Positions 43,090 through 52,639 of a stretch of DNA of 64,000 nt are shown piece after piece. A program made the translations under genes and the position numbers. Numbering within the stretch: the stretch's first letter is position 1; each line of letters opens with the position of its first letter. Source of the stretch: Agapetus fuscipes (Eukaryota > Arthropoda > Insecta > Trichoptera > Glossosomatidae); contig OX637344.1 of the NCBI GenBank assembly GCA_951799405.1, forward strand, positions 868,001-932,000, given 5' to 3'. Under the pieces are notes generated by a model. It worked only from the letters and a program-made list of their open reading frames with translations, had not been told where the DNA came from and ran no database searches.

Positions 43090-43330
43090 CCCAACCAATC
43101 ACAATGAGAGAAAGTCACTGAGCAAGATAAAGTACTTAAATAGAATCTCGATCGCGATATCAGCTGCAGTCTGTGACGGGATGTCAAACAGTACGCGGTG
43201 TCGTCGCGCTCGATTTCGTAATTTTTTAAGTTCGCGTGTAAATGTATTTTTTTTTTCAACACGTTTTTTTAATGTTGAAAAGTGATAAAAAGTGAAAAAG
43301 TTTAACATTAAATTAAAAATACATGAAATA
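43090..43330 (+). promoter_or_regulatory. Candidate RNA polymerase II core promoter and leader
   Basis: AACCAATCACAATG (CCAAT box, 43093) is followed by TACTTAAATAG (TATA-like, 43133-43143). About 32 bp after its T comes TGCAGTCTG (initiator-like, A at 43168). A CpG-richer stretch with GTACGCGGTGTCGTCGCGC and an A-rich leader ending AAAAAGTTTAACATT follow. No coding exon is recognised downstream. It could be a host gene, a lncRNA or a solo LTR; AATAAA at about 43326 would fit an LTR. Confidence 0.35.
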
Positions 43331-43847
43331 AACTTTTTAAACGCCGCTTTATTTTTTAATAAAATTATTTTACTGAACTTACTCGGAACAAAATTTGAAT
43401 AATTCGTATGACAACAATGGTGGCAATTAAGTTTTTTCGAACATCAAATAAAATACAGTGAGCCGTTTGTACCGTTTTCTTTTTCATTCAACTTAGCACC
43501 ATCATGAGAAAGCCTGCAAAAATGCGATATTAATATTTTTTTTACTAAAATCTATAAAATATTCTATATCCTAAATCAAAGTGTTTAAAAATATTTTCAG
43601 TGGATTACTTGAAATAAAATAAAGTGCCATGTGAAAGCCAAGATAGGAGCAGCAGCCGGGAGCTTGCGCTAACACATGTAAATGACTATTTATTAATGCT
43701 CGCGTAAAGTATATAGTGTGTTCCAGGGGCGGTTTCAGAATAATGTAAGTCATTTTCAATTTATAAAATGTTTCTTTGAGGTGTGCCCGTGTTTTATGCA
43801 AAATTGTAAAGATGGATTTATATAGCCAATCCTGTTTTCCTTTCTAA
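43331..43847. other. Unassigned sequence
   Basis: Contains AATAAT followed by GTAAGTCATT at about 43743, a donor-like word downstream of the candidate promoter. No other feature. Confidence 0.35.
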
Positions 43848-43920
43848 GCCCTTCTCAGTCCACTCCTGGACGTAGGCCTGCTTTATTTTCTCTCCATGTT
43901 TTTCTATTGGCTGCTGTTTC
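43848..43920. mobile_element. LINE-like fragment, second copy of the 4548 block
   Basis: CTCAGTCCACTCCTGGACGT, AGGCCTGC and TTCTATTGGCTGCTG align with 4554-4636. Confidence 0.5.
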
Positions 43921-44999
43921 AGGGTGAAGCCGATCGGAAGTGAGAAATCCAAAAAGGCGCTGAAACTGGAAATCGGCACTGAAATCCCCTTGACGAAAAA
44001 ACCCAACGCTAGTTTGCTTTGTACGTTTTGGCTTTTATCAGAAAAGTAAGGGTAAAGAGTGAAATGAATGAGATATTCAAAAAGAGAAAAATGCCTGCTT
44101 TGATCGACGTCAAAGTCACAGTTTACTTTTTAACTTGCATTAGAAGTGTAAGACGCCAAACTAAGAAACGGCGACAACTTTTACCTTCGCAACCCACATT
44201 CGTCCTGGCTTATCAGTTTTCATATAGTTTGAATATTTTCAGCATGTAAAGAGGTACGTGAGGTATGCACTAGGATGCTGGATGGCGCAAACTTTCTTGA
44301 AGCATGTGAACTTTAAATCTTTTGAAACTGATCCGGGAAACGTGTCTTCTCTACGTGCATATTCAGCTTCGGCAGCTGAAGTTCTGTGAATGTTTGAAAC
44401 AAAGAATCCATGAGTTTTGATAATATTGGAAAAGAGTCGGTAAGTTACATACTTGGTTTTTAGAGATTTTCCCATCGATTTTATTTAAAAAGCATATTTT
44501 TTGTACGGCCTGTTCAAACCTTGATAAAATAATTAAAACATCAAGCAATTTTTGGTGTAGGACTGTGCAATTTACATGTAAAAATAAATAGGTTGAACAT
44601 GTAAGTCAACTCTTTCAGAAGTTCTATAAAAAGATCATAGGGTTCGCGTCTCCGCTTGTAATCAAAATATAAAGGTGAATGACATCTGTGGTCGGTTTTT
44701 GTCAACTATTTCAATTCAATGAGTGCTTCTGCCGCCACAGCTATTTTTGGTAACAAGTTACAGCTTTGGTCAACAGATGGCTCTATACAAAAATTAATTT
44801 GCCACGCTTGATTTAGAAAATCGTCCATGGAACACATTTTCATAAATCCCAATACAGAAAATTTATAAAGTATACTACAAGATAATAATTCTCATTCAAC
44901 CTACAAATAGGCAGCACTTGAAATGCTGGCCTTTTTTACATCAACCTGAAATTAAATAGTCTCAGAAATTCCTGGGGATTTGTAAAAAAATAGGAAGAC
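43921..44999. other. Unassigned sequence
   Basis: No recognised gene. ACATGTAAAAATAAATAGGT at 44574 resembles an S2 body fragment. The plus frame 44019-44249 shows no known motif. Confidence 0.45.
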
Positions 45000-45091
45000 A
45001 TTGTTTTTATTTCTATACTTTTATTGTCATAATATACAAGGAAATTCATTGTAAAAATATTGGATGAGAAACAGGAGGACGTTTTCCAATC
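45000..45091 (-). other. Candidate 3' terminal exon
   Basis: An acceptor with a strong pyrimidine tract (TTTCTTTGTTGTTTCAG) precedes ATTGGAAAACGTCC. Two AATAAA-type signals lie 65-85 bp downstream on minus. Confidence 0.4.
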
Positions 45092-45473
45092 TGAAACAAC
45101 AAAGAAATACCAATTAGAAATTTGCAGATAAGCCCAAGTCTATGTAAAGAAATTGTAAATTTCTCAGTTGGTTACCATAGTTTTTTTATCCCCACGATTT
45201 AGTGAGACAGGGATAACTTTTGATCATCATGAAAACAATTGACGACTACAGGGGAAGAACAAGGAATGTCATTTGGAGAACAGTTTGATAAAATCTTAAG
45301 TCTGTAATTCTCATGGCTTGTCACCGCCATTAACTGTTATGGGGACTATTGTTGCATTACAAATTTTGCCGAGCTTTTGATGGCATTAGTAGATTATTTT
45401 CTTGACATTCCTTGTTGTACCTTAGTCTTTGATTAGGGAAAATTTCTTAAAAAATAAAGAATAAAACAATTAC

Positions 45474-45537
45474 CATTTCAATGTCTTCAGCCTTCGGTTG
45501 AGGTTTCACGTGCGTAGAGATTTGCTTTTACCGATAT
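45474..45537 (-). other. Candidate internal exon, 64 bp
   Basis: TTTCTCCCTTTGTTGCAG acceptor and GAAATG then GTAATTG donor. All three frames contain stops, so it would be untranslated or non-coding. Confidence 0.4.
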
Positions 45538-45666
45538 CTGCAACAAAGGGAGAAAGAAAATCAATACAGGGTCACGGAAGTCGGCAGGATAAGCGATTGT
45601 ATTTAAAGGTTCTGTGTGTCAAGAATCCCTTAGGAAACAGCCATGGAGACAGGACTGCGGCCTTAC

Positions 45667-45868
45667 AAACTCTTGGGTTAGTGTTCCCACTGTATAGCCA
45701 CCACCCGCAGCCAAGAAGGCGCTGGGGTGGCCGGCTTATAGACAGTGGGGTCTACGGAGGTTGGGTCAAAAAAGTAAGAGACATCAGCAGCCAAGTTAAG
45801 ACCTAGATCTGTGATGTCAATGTGACGAGGGAATTTCCCACTCGATTGCCATACATTTGTTACAAAAT
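45667..45868 (-). CDS. Candidate exon with 63-codon open frame, product unknown
   Basis: Bounded by GACTTGTGTTGCAG (acceptor) and GAGTTT then GTAAGG (donor) on minus. The frame starting two bases into the exon is open for 63 codons: FVTNVWQSSGKFPRHID, then DLGLNLAADVSYFFDPT, ending APSWLRVVAIQWEH and a stop at 45678-45680. Residue composition looks protein-like, but I recognise no family and see no start codon. The neighbouring exons do not supply a matching phase, so translation is uncertain. Confidence 0.3.
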
Positions 45869-45950
45869 CTGCAACACAAGTCGCTATATCTTAAAAGGTG
45901 TGCGTGTATAAGATGGTTGAGTACAACAAAATGAAATAAATGATTCTACA

Positions 45951-46191
45951 CATTTGTCAGTTGAGGCTGGCTTTAGAGTCACGCTGACAGCCAAAATGTA
46001 TGGACTTCTGGGAAACATTTCTAGTATCGAACCGAGTGGAGCGTGCAGCAACATGGACAGTGATCACAGAATTACGTCCAAAAAATATATTGTTAGATGC
46101 ATCTGATCCACTGTACAAAAAGAAATTGTTGAAGGATATTCCTTGCACAGTATTCAAAAATGTTTCAGAAGAACAAAGCAGCAATAAATAA
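45951..46191 (+). pseudogene. Possible decayed coding fragment, plus strand
   Basis: From ATG at about 45993 the frame reads KCMDFWETFLVSNRVERAA, then TWTVITELRPKNILLDASDP and LYKKKLLKDIPCTVFKN to a stop at about 46189. Upstream the same frame is open to ACATTTGTCAG (acceptor-like) except for one TGA at about 45987. AATAAA overlaps the stop. No family recognised. It lies opposite an intron of the minus-strand model. Confidence 0.25.
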
Positions 46192-46383
46192 TCAACACAC
46201 GTAGCATTTTTTTGCGTGCCTGTACTCCGAGGCGATCACTAAAACCAGCCTAAGACTTCATAAGCTATGCGACCCTCCAAAAATCACCCATTGACCAACT
46301 AGCACCTCGTAATTGCAACTCGCATGGGTTAAAAAAAAAACTCCCGTGAACTGTTCCTGTTTATAACTTTTATATTAAAGATT

Positions 46384-46685
46384 TGACCGGTCGGTAGTCC
46401 AGGTGGTAACACTTCGGACTCGTAACTGGAAGGTCGTGGGTTCGAATCCCGGCGGAGCGCAGAAAATATACCATTTGTATTTTCAAATTTGCTCTTCGCT
46501 GGGTTGAAAACTTCATAACCCTTTACCAAAGACCGGTCATCAAAAGGTCCATACAGCCTTACAACAACTGGGTCTTGCTTGAGAATTGGCGCTTTCTACA
46601 GCAACGACCAAGCTCGCAGAGGGCTCTTGAGGTGTGTTACACACAAAAACAGCGCTCACCAAAATAAATCAGTCTAATTTAATTA
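46384..46685 (+). mobile_element. S1 SINE, full length, tail A
   Basis: GACCGGTCGGTAGTCCAGGT, GTGGGTTCGAATCCCGGC (perfect B box), GCTCTTCGCTGGGTTGAAAA, GAGGGCTCTTGAGGTGTG and CAAAAACAGCGCTCACC. The TATT-type tail has degenerated. Confidence 0.9.
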
Positions 46686-46981
46686 AGTTTTTTTTTATGA
46701 CAAAATATTCACTGGGAATATTATCAATGGTATTATTAACTGGCAAAATGATACTTTCAGATAAAGAAAAGCACACTCTCAACCAAACAAAAGTTTTTAG
46801 AATTTTGGTGGGTTGGGCTATGTAAAAATTGCCCCACAAATAGAAATTTCAAGGACTACTGTAGATTTCACCGAGTCTGAATACTATCACTTAATGCATT
46901 AGATTTTTCTTTCACAATGAATCAAGCCGAATACTAAGTTTTTTTTATCAAATAAAAACTAAGTGGATAAAAGATGCTTAC

Positions 46982-47046
46982 CTCACGCTTGAAGCCTCCT
47001 CCAAATACCCTTGAAGAATCCACAAAGCTGCCATTTTTAAGGATTT
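46982..47046 (-). other. Edge copy of the duplicated exon
   Basis: The acceptor ATTCTTTTCAG is shared with the array, but the exon leaves the repeat after about 40 bp and ends CGTGAG then GTAAGC, a stronger donor. One frame is open throughout (EILKNGSFVDSSRVFGGGFK). Another contains ATG in a good context (MAALWILQGYLEEASSV). The unit lacks the 59-bp insertion of the others. Confidence 0.4.
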
Positions 47047-47221
47047 CTGAAAAGAATTTAAAATTCCATTGTAAAAATTTGGAAAATATGAACAATGAGT
47101 GGAATTTAAATTTATTGAATCAGTTTTATTTTCTACACGGACTTTCAGTCATATGCTTGTGTGTGTGTTCAGTCATCACTTTGAATCCAGACACATTAAA
47201 ATATGTAGAAAAAATTATTAC

Positions 47222-47337
47222 CTTATAAACCGACAATCTGCCACACCATTCCAGCACACCAAATGAAGTGTTAAATCCATTTAACTTGTCAAGACATACC
47301 CTTGAAGAATCCACAAAGCCACCATTTTTAAGGATTT
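47222..47337 (-). other. Duplicated exon, junction copy (116 bp)
   Basis: Acceptor TTCTTTTCAG at 47338-47339 and donor AAG then GTAATA at 47221. This copy differs from the others near its end (GGTGTGGCAGATTG instead of TTGACAGATCG), giving an open frame through NGFNTSFGVLEW. Confidence 0.45.
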
Positions 47338-47474
47338 CTGAAAAGAATTTAAAATTCCATTGTAAAAATTTGGAAAATATGAACAATGAGTGGAATTTAA
47401 ATTTGTTGAATCAGATTTATTTTCTACACGGACTTTCAGTCATATGCTTGTGTGTGTGTGTTTTAGTCATCACT

Positions 47475-47533
47475 TTGGCAGCTCTGCAGAGGCTCTGGCC
47501 ACCCCTAGCGGAATGGCGACAGAGTTACAGTTA
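47475..47533 (+). mobile_element. LINE R 3' end inserted in the array unit, with 6-bp duplication
   Basis: GCAGCTCTGCAGAGGCTCTG to GACAGAGTTACAGTT, about 53 bp, is flanked by ACTTTG on both sides. The edge unit at 47008 reads ATCACTTTGAATCC across the same point with no insert. The insert recurs in all seven full units, so it predates their amplification. It matches 42650-42700 and 22835-22890. Confidence 0.8.
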
Positions 47534-47576
47534 CTTTGAATCAAGACACATTAAAACATGTAGAAAAAAATATTAC

Positions 47577-47687
47577 CTTATAAACCGACGATCTGTCAAT
47601 TCCAGCACACCAAATGAAGTGTTAATCCATTTAACTTGTCAAGACATACCCTTGAAGAATCCACAAAGCCACCATTTTTAAGGATTT
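47577..47687 (-). other. Duplicated exon, 111-bp version
   Basis: Same splice signals as the junction copy. One base is missing in GGATTAACACTTC compared with GGATTTAACACTTC of the 112-bp version, which closes the long frame. Equivalent 111-bp exons are at 47927-48037, 48628-48738 and 49329-49439; 112-bp exons are at 48277-48388 and 48978-49089. Confidence 0.45.
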
Positions 47688-49749
47688 CTGAAAAGAATTT
47701 AAAATTCCATTGTAAAAATTTGGAAAATATGAACAATGAGTGGAATTTAAATTTGTTGAATCAGATTTATTTTCTACACGGACTTTCAGTCATATGCTTG
47801 TGTGTGTGTGTTTTAGTCATCACTTTGGCAGCTCTGCAGAGGCTCTGGCCACCCCTAGCGGAATGGCGACAGAGTTACAGTTACTTTGAATCAAGACACA
47901 TTAAAACATGTAGAAAAAAATATTACCTTATAAACCGACGATCTGTCAATTCCAGCACACCAAATGAAGTGTTAATCCATTTAACTTGTCAAGACATACC
48001 CTTGAAGAATCCACAAAGCCACCATTTTTAAGGATTTCTGAAAAGAATTTAAAATTCCATTGTAAAAATTTGGAAAATATGAACAATGAGTGGAATTTAA
48101 ATTTGTTGAATCAGATTTATTTTCTACACGGACTTTCAGTCATATGCTTGTGTGTGTGTGTTTTAGTCATCACTTTGGCAGCTCTGCAGAGGCTCTGGCC
48201 ACCCCTAGCGGAATGGCGACAGAGTTACAGTTACTTTGAATCAAGACACATTAAAACATGTAGAAAAAAATATTACCTTATAAACCGACGATCTGTCAAT
48301 TCCAGCACACCAAATGAAGTGTTAAATCCATTTAACTTGTCAAGACATACCCTTGAAGAATCCACAAAGCCACCATTTTTAAGGATTTCTGAAAAGAATT
48401 TAAAATTCCATTGTAAAAATTTGGAAAATATGAACAATGAGTGGAATTTAAATTTGTTGAATCAGATTTATTTTCTACACGGACTTTCAGTCATATGCTT
48501 GTGTGTGTGTGTTTTAGTCATCACTTTGGCAGCTCTGCAGAGGCTCTGGCCACCCCTAGCGGAATGGCGACAGAGTTACAGTTACTTTGAATCAAGACAC
48601 ATTAAAACATGTAGAAAAAAATATTACCTTATAAACCGACGATCTGTCAATTCCAGCACACCAAATGAAGTGTTAATCCATTTAACTTGTCAAGACATAC
48701 CCTTGAAGAATCCACAAAGCCACCATTTTTAAGGATTTCTGAAAAGAATTTAAAATTCCATTGTAAAAATTTGGAAAATATGAACAATGAGTGGAATTTA
48801 AATTTGTTGAATCAGATTTATTTTCTACACGGACTTTCAGTCATATGCTTGTGTGTGTGTGTTTTAGTCATCACTTTGGCAGCTCTGCAGAGGCTCTGGC
48901 CACCCCTAGCGGAATGGCGACAGAGTTACAGTTACTTTGAATCAAGACACATTAAAACATGTAGAAAAAAATATTACCTTATAAACCGACGATCTGTCAA
49001 TTCCAGCACACCAAATGAAGTGTTAAATCCATTTAACTTGTCAAGACATACCCTTGAAGAATCCACAAAGCCACCATTTTTAAGGATTTCTGAAAAGAAT
49101 TTAAAATTCCATTGTAAAAATTTGGAAAATATGAACAATGAGTGGAATTTAAATTTGTTGAATCAGATTTATTTTCTACACGGACTTTCAGTCATATGCT
49201 TGTGTGTGTGTGTTTTAGTCATCACTTTGGCAGCTCTGCAGAGGCTCTGGCCACCCCTAGCGGAATGGCGACAGAGTTACAGTTACTTTGAATCAAGACA
49301 CATTAAAACATGTAGAAAAAAATATTACCTTATAAACCGACGATCTGTCAATTCCAGCACACCAAATGAAGTGTTAATCCATTTAACTTGTCAAGACATA
49401 CCCTTGAAGAATCCACAAAGCCACCATTTTTAAGGATTTCTGAAAAGAATTTAAAATTCCATTGTAAAAATTTGGAAAATATGAACAATGAGTGGAATTT
49501 AAATTTGTTGAATCAGATTTATTTTCTACACGGACTTTCAGTCATATGCTTGTGTGTGTGTGTTTTAGTCATCACTTTGGCAGCTCTGCAGAGGCTCTGG
49601 CCACCCCTAGCGGAATGGCGACAGAGTTACAGTTACTTTGAATCAAGACACATTAAAACATGTAGAAAAAAATATTACCTTATAAACCGACGATCTGTCA
49701 ATTCCAGCACACCAAATGAAGTATTAATCCATTTAACTTGTCAAGACAC

Positions 49750-49974
49750 CTGCAAGAAGAAATTGCTAATTAGATGGAGTATTTTCTTCAAGAACATTTT
49801 AAGAGAAAACGACATGCTATCAGTTAAGTTTTCGACACAGATTTTCAGTCATATGCTTGTTAATTTATAGTCATCATTATGTGAATTTAGAGGAAAAACT
49901 CGAAGGCATGAGAAGTTTTAAAAACTAAATATATTAATACCTTTAAGGTAAAACTGAATAGGTGACATATTAAG
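49750..49974. repeat. Old diverged remnant of the array unit
   Basis: ATTTTCAGTCATATGCTTGT and ATAGTCATCATTATG at 49840-49880 parallel CTTTCAGTCATATGCTTGTG and TTAGTCATCACTTTG of the array. The remnant lacks the (GT)n patch and the LINE insert. Confidence 0.55.
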
Positions 49975-50085
49975 CTAACATGGGTTTCTTATACAAATGC
50001 AAATATTTCTGATCTTCTACGAGATCTACAATTTTTTAATAATCCTATAGTGAAGTAATTTGGCATGAGCACTTCCTTATAATTA
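49975..50085. repeat. Dispersed repeat I, copy 3
   Basis: GCTAACATGGGTTTCTTATA, TCTTCTACGAGATC and GGCATGAGCACTTCCTTATA. Confidence 0.55.
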
Positions 50086-50137
50086 GGGCGATATATATAT
50101 ATATTGTGACAATATAGAAAATAGATTGAATACTTAC

Positions 50138-50345
50138 AGTATAAGAAGTTCACATCTTTAGCAGCGGGCATCTGTTATGGTGGGAAGTTATCGCCATGTT
50201 GGATCTGAAATTAATATAAGTATTTAATACATGCACAGAGTGGCAACACTTAATTTGGTGATACAAATAGCATAATCAGAAAATGTAATAACCGTTCACT
50301 CATGAAAAATCAGACTGGGGCGGTATTCTTAACATCATGGAAATG
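50138..50345 (-). repeat. Duplicated exon-plus-intron block, copy 1
   Basis: Exon 50138-50204 is followed at 104 bp upstream by AATCAGACTGGGGCGGTATT and CATCATGGAA. The same word lies 101 bp from exon 52056-52105 (52206-52245). This suggests the two exons descend from one duplicated segment, although the exon sequences themselves have diverged. Confidence 0.4.
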
Positions 50346-50391
50346 GAAAGATGGCAGTTGTGAAAGTTAGAATGTTATTTAGAATTTGATT

Positions 50392-50602
50392 AGGAGCTGT
50401 CCATATATTACGTCATTCGCATTAAGGGGGGGGGGGGGGGTCTGGTCTGCGACTGATGGCAAATGATGTACGAGTACCAAAAGTGACGTCGTTCTTGTAA
50501 ATACCAATTTCTACAAAATATGATGTAAGTAATATAACATTATTAATTATAAAGCTCATCCATTATTACAGCAAGAGGGGGAGGGGGGTCATCTTTAGAA
50601 GC
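50392..50602. mobile_element. Foldback MITE with C/G homopolymers, copy 2
   Basis: AGGAGCTGTCCATATATTAC, a G run at about 50427-50440, GTCTGGTCTGCG, AGTGACGTCGTTCTTG and GCAAGAGGGGGAGGGGGG. It is inverted relative to 36387-36680, with the outer arm missing. Confidence 0.75.
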
Positions 50603-50820
50603 AAGACAACCTGTCCTGGGTCTCTGAATACAGTGAGTGGGGATAGCAGTGATGCTCCAGTGGACTCCACACAATTTCCATGGTCAAAAAACTTGTGAAG
50701 TCACACGTCCCTATTCACGCTTACTTCTAAAATATTAAAATACTACACGTGACGCATCCATGAAAAGCTTGAAAACTCATTCTATACAATCTACGTTGCA
50801 AAGATATATGAACAATTAAA

Positions 50821-50949
50821 ACTCACTACATCGCACGCTTAATAATAAAGAGAAATAACTCCAAAATTGGGAAAATCGAGATTTTGTTATAAAACGCAAG
50901 AACAATGTGAGAAGAATAGGTAGAATGCGACAGCCGTTCAATTTGGACG
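50821..50949 (+). repeat. Dispersed repeat E, copy 2
   Basis: CACTACATCGCACGCTTAAT, AACTCCAAAATTGGGAAAAT and CGTTCAATTTGGACGAA, joined to LINE coding sequence. Confidence 0.65.
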
Positions 50950-51221
50950 AAGTAGTCAATTTGGTTCAGCCACGCCGTCAGATTCGTACAAATTTCGGAG
51001 ACCGCGCTTTCCGTGTTGCGGGTCCGGTGGAGTGGAACAGACTGCCACCCGGAGTGAAGAACTCAAAATCTATGGATGTATTTCGCGGAGCACTCAAGAC
51101 ACACCTATTTAGAAAGTCTTATCCATGATCGGAGAGGGCCCTTGAGGTGTGACACACACAAAAACGGCGCTCTCTTATCATTTGTAATTTAAAATAAATT
51201 AGCCTGATATTATTATTATTA
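50950..51221 (+). mobile_element. LINE 3' end whose tail matches S1 tail A
   Basis: The open frame encodes FGDRAFRVAGPVEWNRLPPG, then MDVFRGALKTHLFRKSYP and a stop (51126-51128), the C-terminus of a CR1/L2-type LINE reverse transcriptase protein. Just after the stop, AGAGGGCCCTTGAGGTGTGA, ACACACACAAAAACGGCGCT and a (TAT)n tail parallel the S1 tail (AGAGGGCTCTTGAGGTGTGA, CACAAAAACAGCGCTCACC, TATT repeats). It is a likely relative of the LINE that mobilises S1. Confidence 0.85.
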
Positions 51222-51231
51222 TGAACAATTA

Positions 51232-51492
51232 AAACTCACTACATCGCACGCTAATAAAGAGAAATAACTCGAAAATTGGAAAAATTGAGATTTTGTAATA
51301 AAACGCAAGAACAATGCGAGAAGAAGAGGTAGAATGCAACAGCCGTTCAATTTGGACGAATATGACTGAGATAAAACATCGGCCGCCTTTTTCATCCCAT
51401 ACAAGTTGTACTGAGTGTCTGAACTTCAAACGTGATTTCCCAACATACATGTTTTTTGAGTTATTGCTCTTTATTAAACGTGCGACATGTAT
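51232..51492. repeat. Dispersed repeat E as an inverted pair
   Basis: Plus copy 51232-51361 (CACTACATCGCACGCTAATA to TTCAATTTGGACGAA) faces a minus copy 51402-51492 (AACGTGATTTCCCAACATAC, TTGCTCTTTATTAAACGTGC). Confidence 0.6.
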
Positions 51493-51664
51493 GTCCACAG
51501 ACACATGTAAGTTTACATTTATAAATGCGGCATGTGGACTTACAAATTAAAACACAACGCCTGCAACTTTTGCCAACCTTGCCTGAAACAGGGGTGATAT
51601 TGGTAAAGTGAATTATTTTTACACAACGGGTGGTCAGCATCATACCAGCCTTAAAGTCAAGGAA
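51486..51664 (-). mobile_element. S3 repeat, tail missing
   Basis: ATGTATGTCCACAGACACAT to CAGCCTTAAAGTCAAGGAA. Confidence 0.75.
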
Positions 51665-52055
51665 TGCACCAATCATTGATTTAAAAACATTTAAACGTTA
51701 AACTGGATCATGAAGTTATCATGATGCCCCCAAGACTAAGAAGGAATTGATCAAAGAGGTCAGTAAGGGCTTTTTCAGATACACCACATTCTGGCCAGAT
51801 CGTCTTTTAATAACCGGATAACCCGTGCGAGAGCTTTCATCCATCTCCACAATCTACTAATTTAACCCAGCGCTGGATGGAAACAGACATTCACAAATCG
51901 AGCAGAATGCGTTACATCGTGGAAGGGTTGTAAGCCTTAAATCAAGAAAAATAATCTAAAGAGGCCACAATGCTCTTAAAATCGGAAGACAGACCCACGA
52001 GGAGAATAAATAATAATAGAGTTAGAATTTAATAGAATATAATGGAGGTACTCAC
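51665..52055. other. Unassigned sequence inside the candidate transcription unit
   Basis: No recognised feature; intron of the minus-strand model. Confidence 0.4.
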
Positions 52056-52639
52056 CATTTTTTGGAGTCGAACTGCTGCCATGCTTGCAAGTAGGAATAA
52101 CATACCTGAAAATAAAGACATTAAGTGTGAGAATAGCAAAAGCGTCATAAATCAAACACGTGGATTTGAAATTAGAATGTTCAGCTAATTCCAATCAGTC
52201 ATAGAAATCAGACTGGGGCGGTATTTTTCTCATCATGGAAGATTTTGAGGTTATGTGTCAATGCGGCATGTTATTTCGTAAATAAATAAATTTTCGTCCA
52301 AATTCAATGCCCGATTGGTAAAATAAATCATACGTTCATAGAAATATCAAGTGAGGACAAAAAAAAACGAAATAGCTGGCGAATGAATCAGATTCAAAAT
52401 ACATAAAATGCGAGAACAATATTTCAACGTCGCATGACGATCTTCCCGCGTTCTATTGACAATAATTACAGATGCAGGATGGAGGATTGCAATATTAACT
52501 ACAATATTTGAAGAAATAAAATGTAAAAACTTACAACCTGCAGCAGATGATTGCAGATAATGGACGAGCTGCTCGGTTGAGATGTTGAATCGAAATGACA
52601 GAGCGAAGGAAGTTTTGTAATGGCGTGCCGGTCGCCGGA

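Larger units (their letters stand above)
47008..49749. repeat. 350/351-bp tandem array, seven units plus a divergent edge copy
   Basis: Measured at the word ACCCTTGAAGAATCC, units start near 47008 (edge), 47299, 47649, 47999, 48350, 48700, 49051 and 49401. Spacings are 291, 350, 350, 351, 350, 351 and 350. The full units are almost identical, and 350- and 351-bp versions alternate in the last four, giving a 701-bp dimer. Each unit carries a minus-strand exon (111 or 112 bp) between TTCTTTTCAG and AAG then GTAATA, a (GT)n patch, and a LINE R 3'-end fragment. Confidence 0.93.

Noticed and set aside
43818..44249. Short frames on both strands around 44 kb
   Set aside because: No motif, no splice context and no conservation evidence available.
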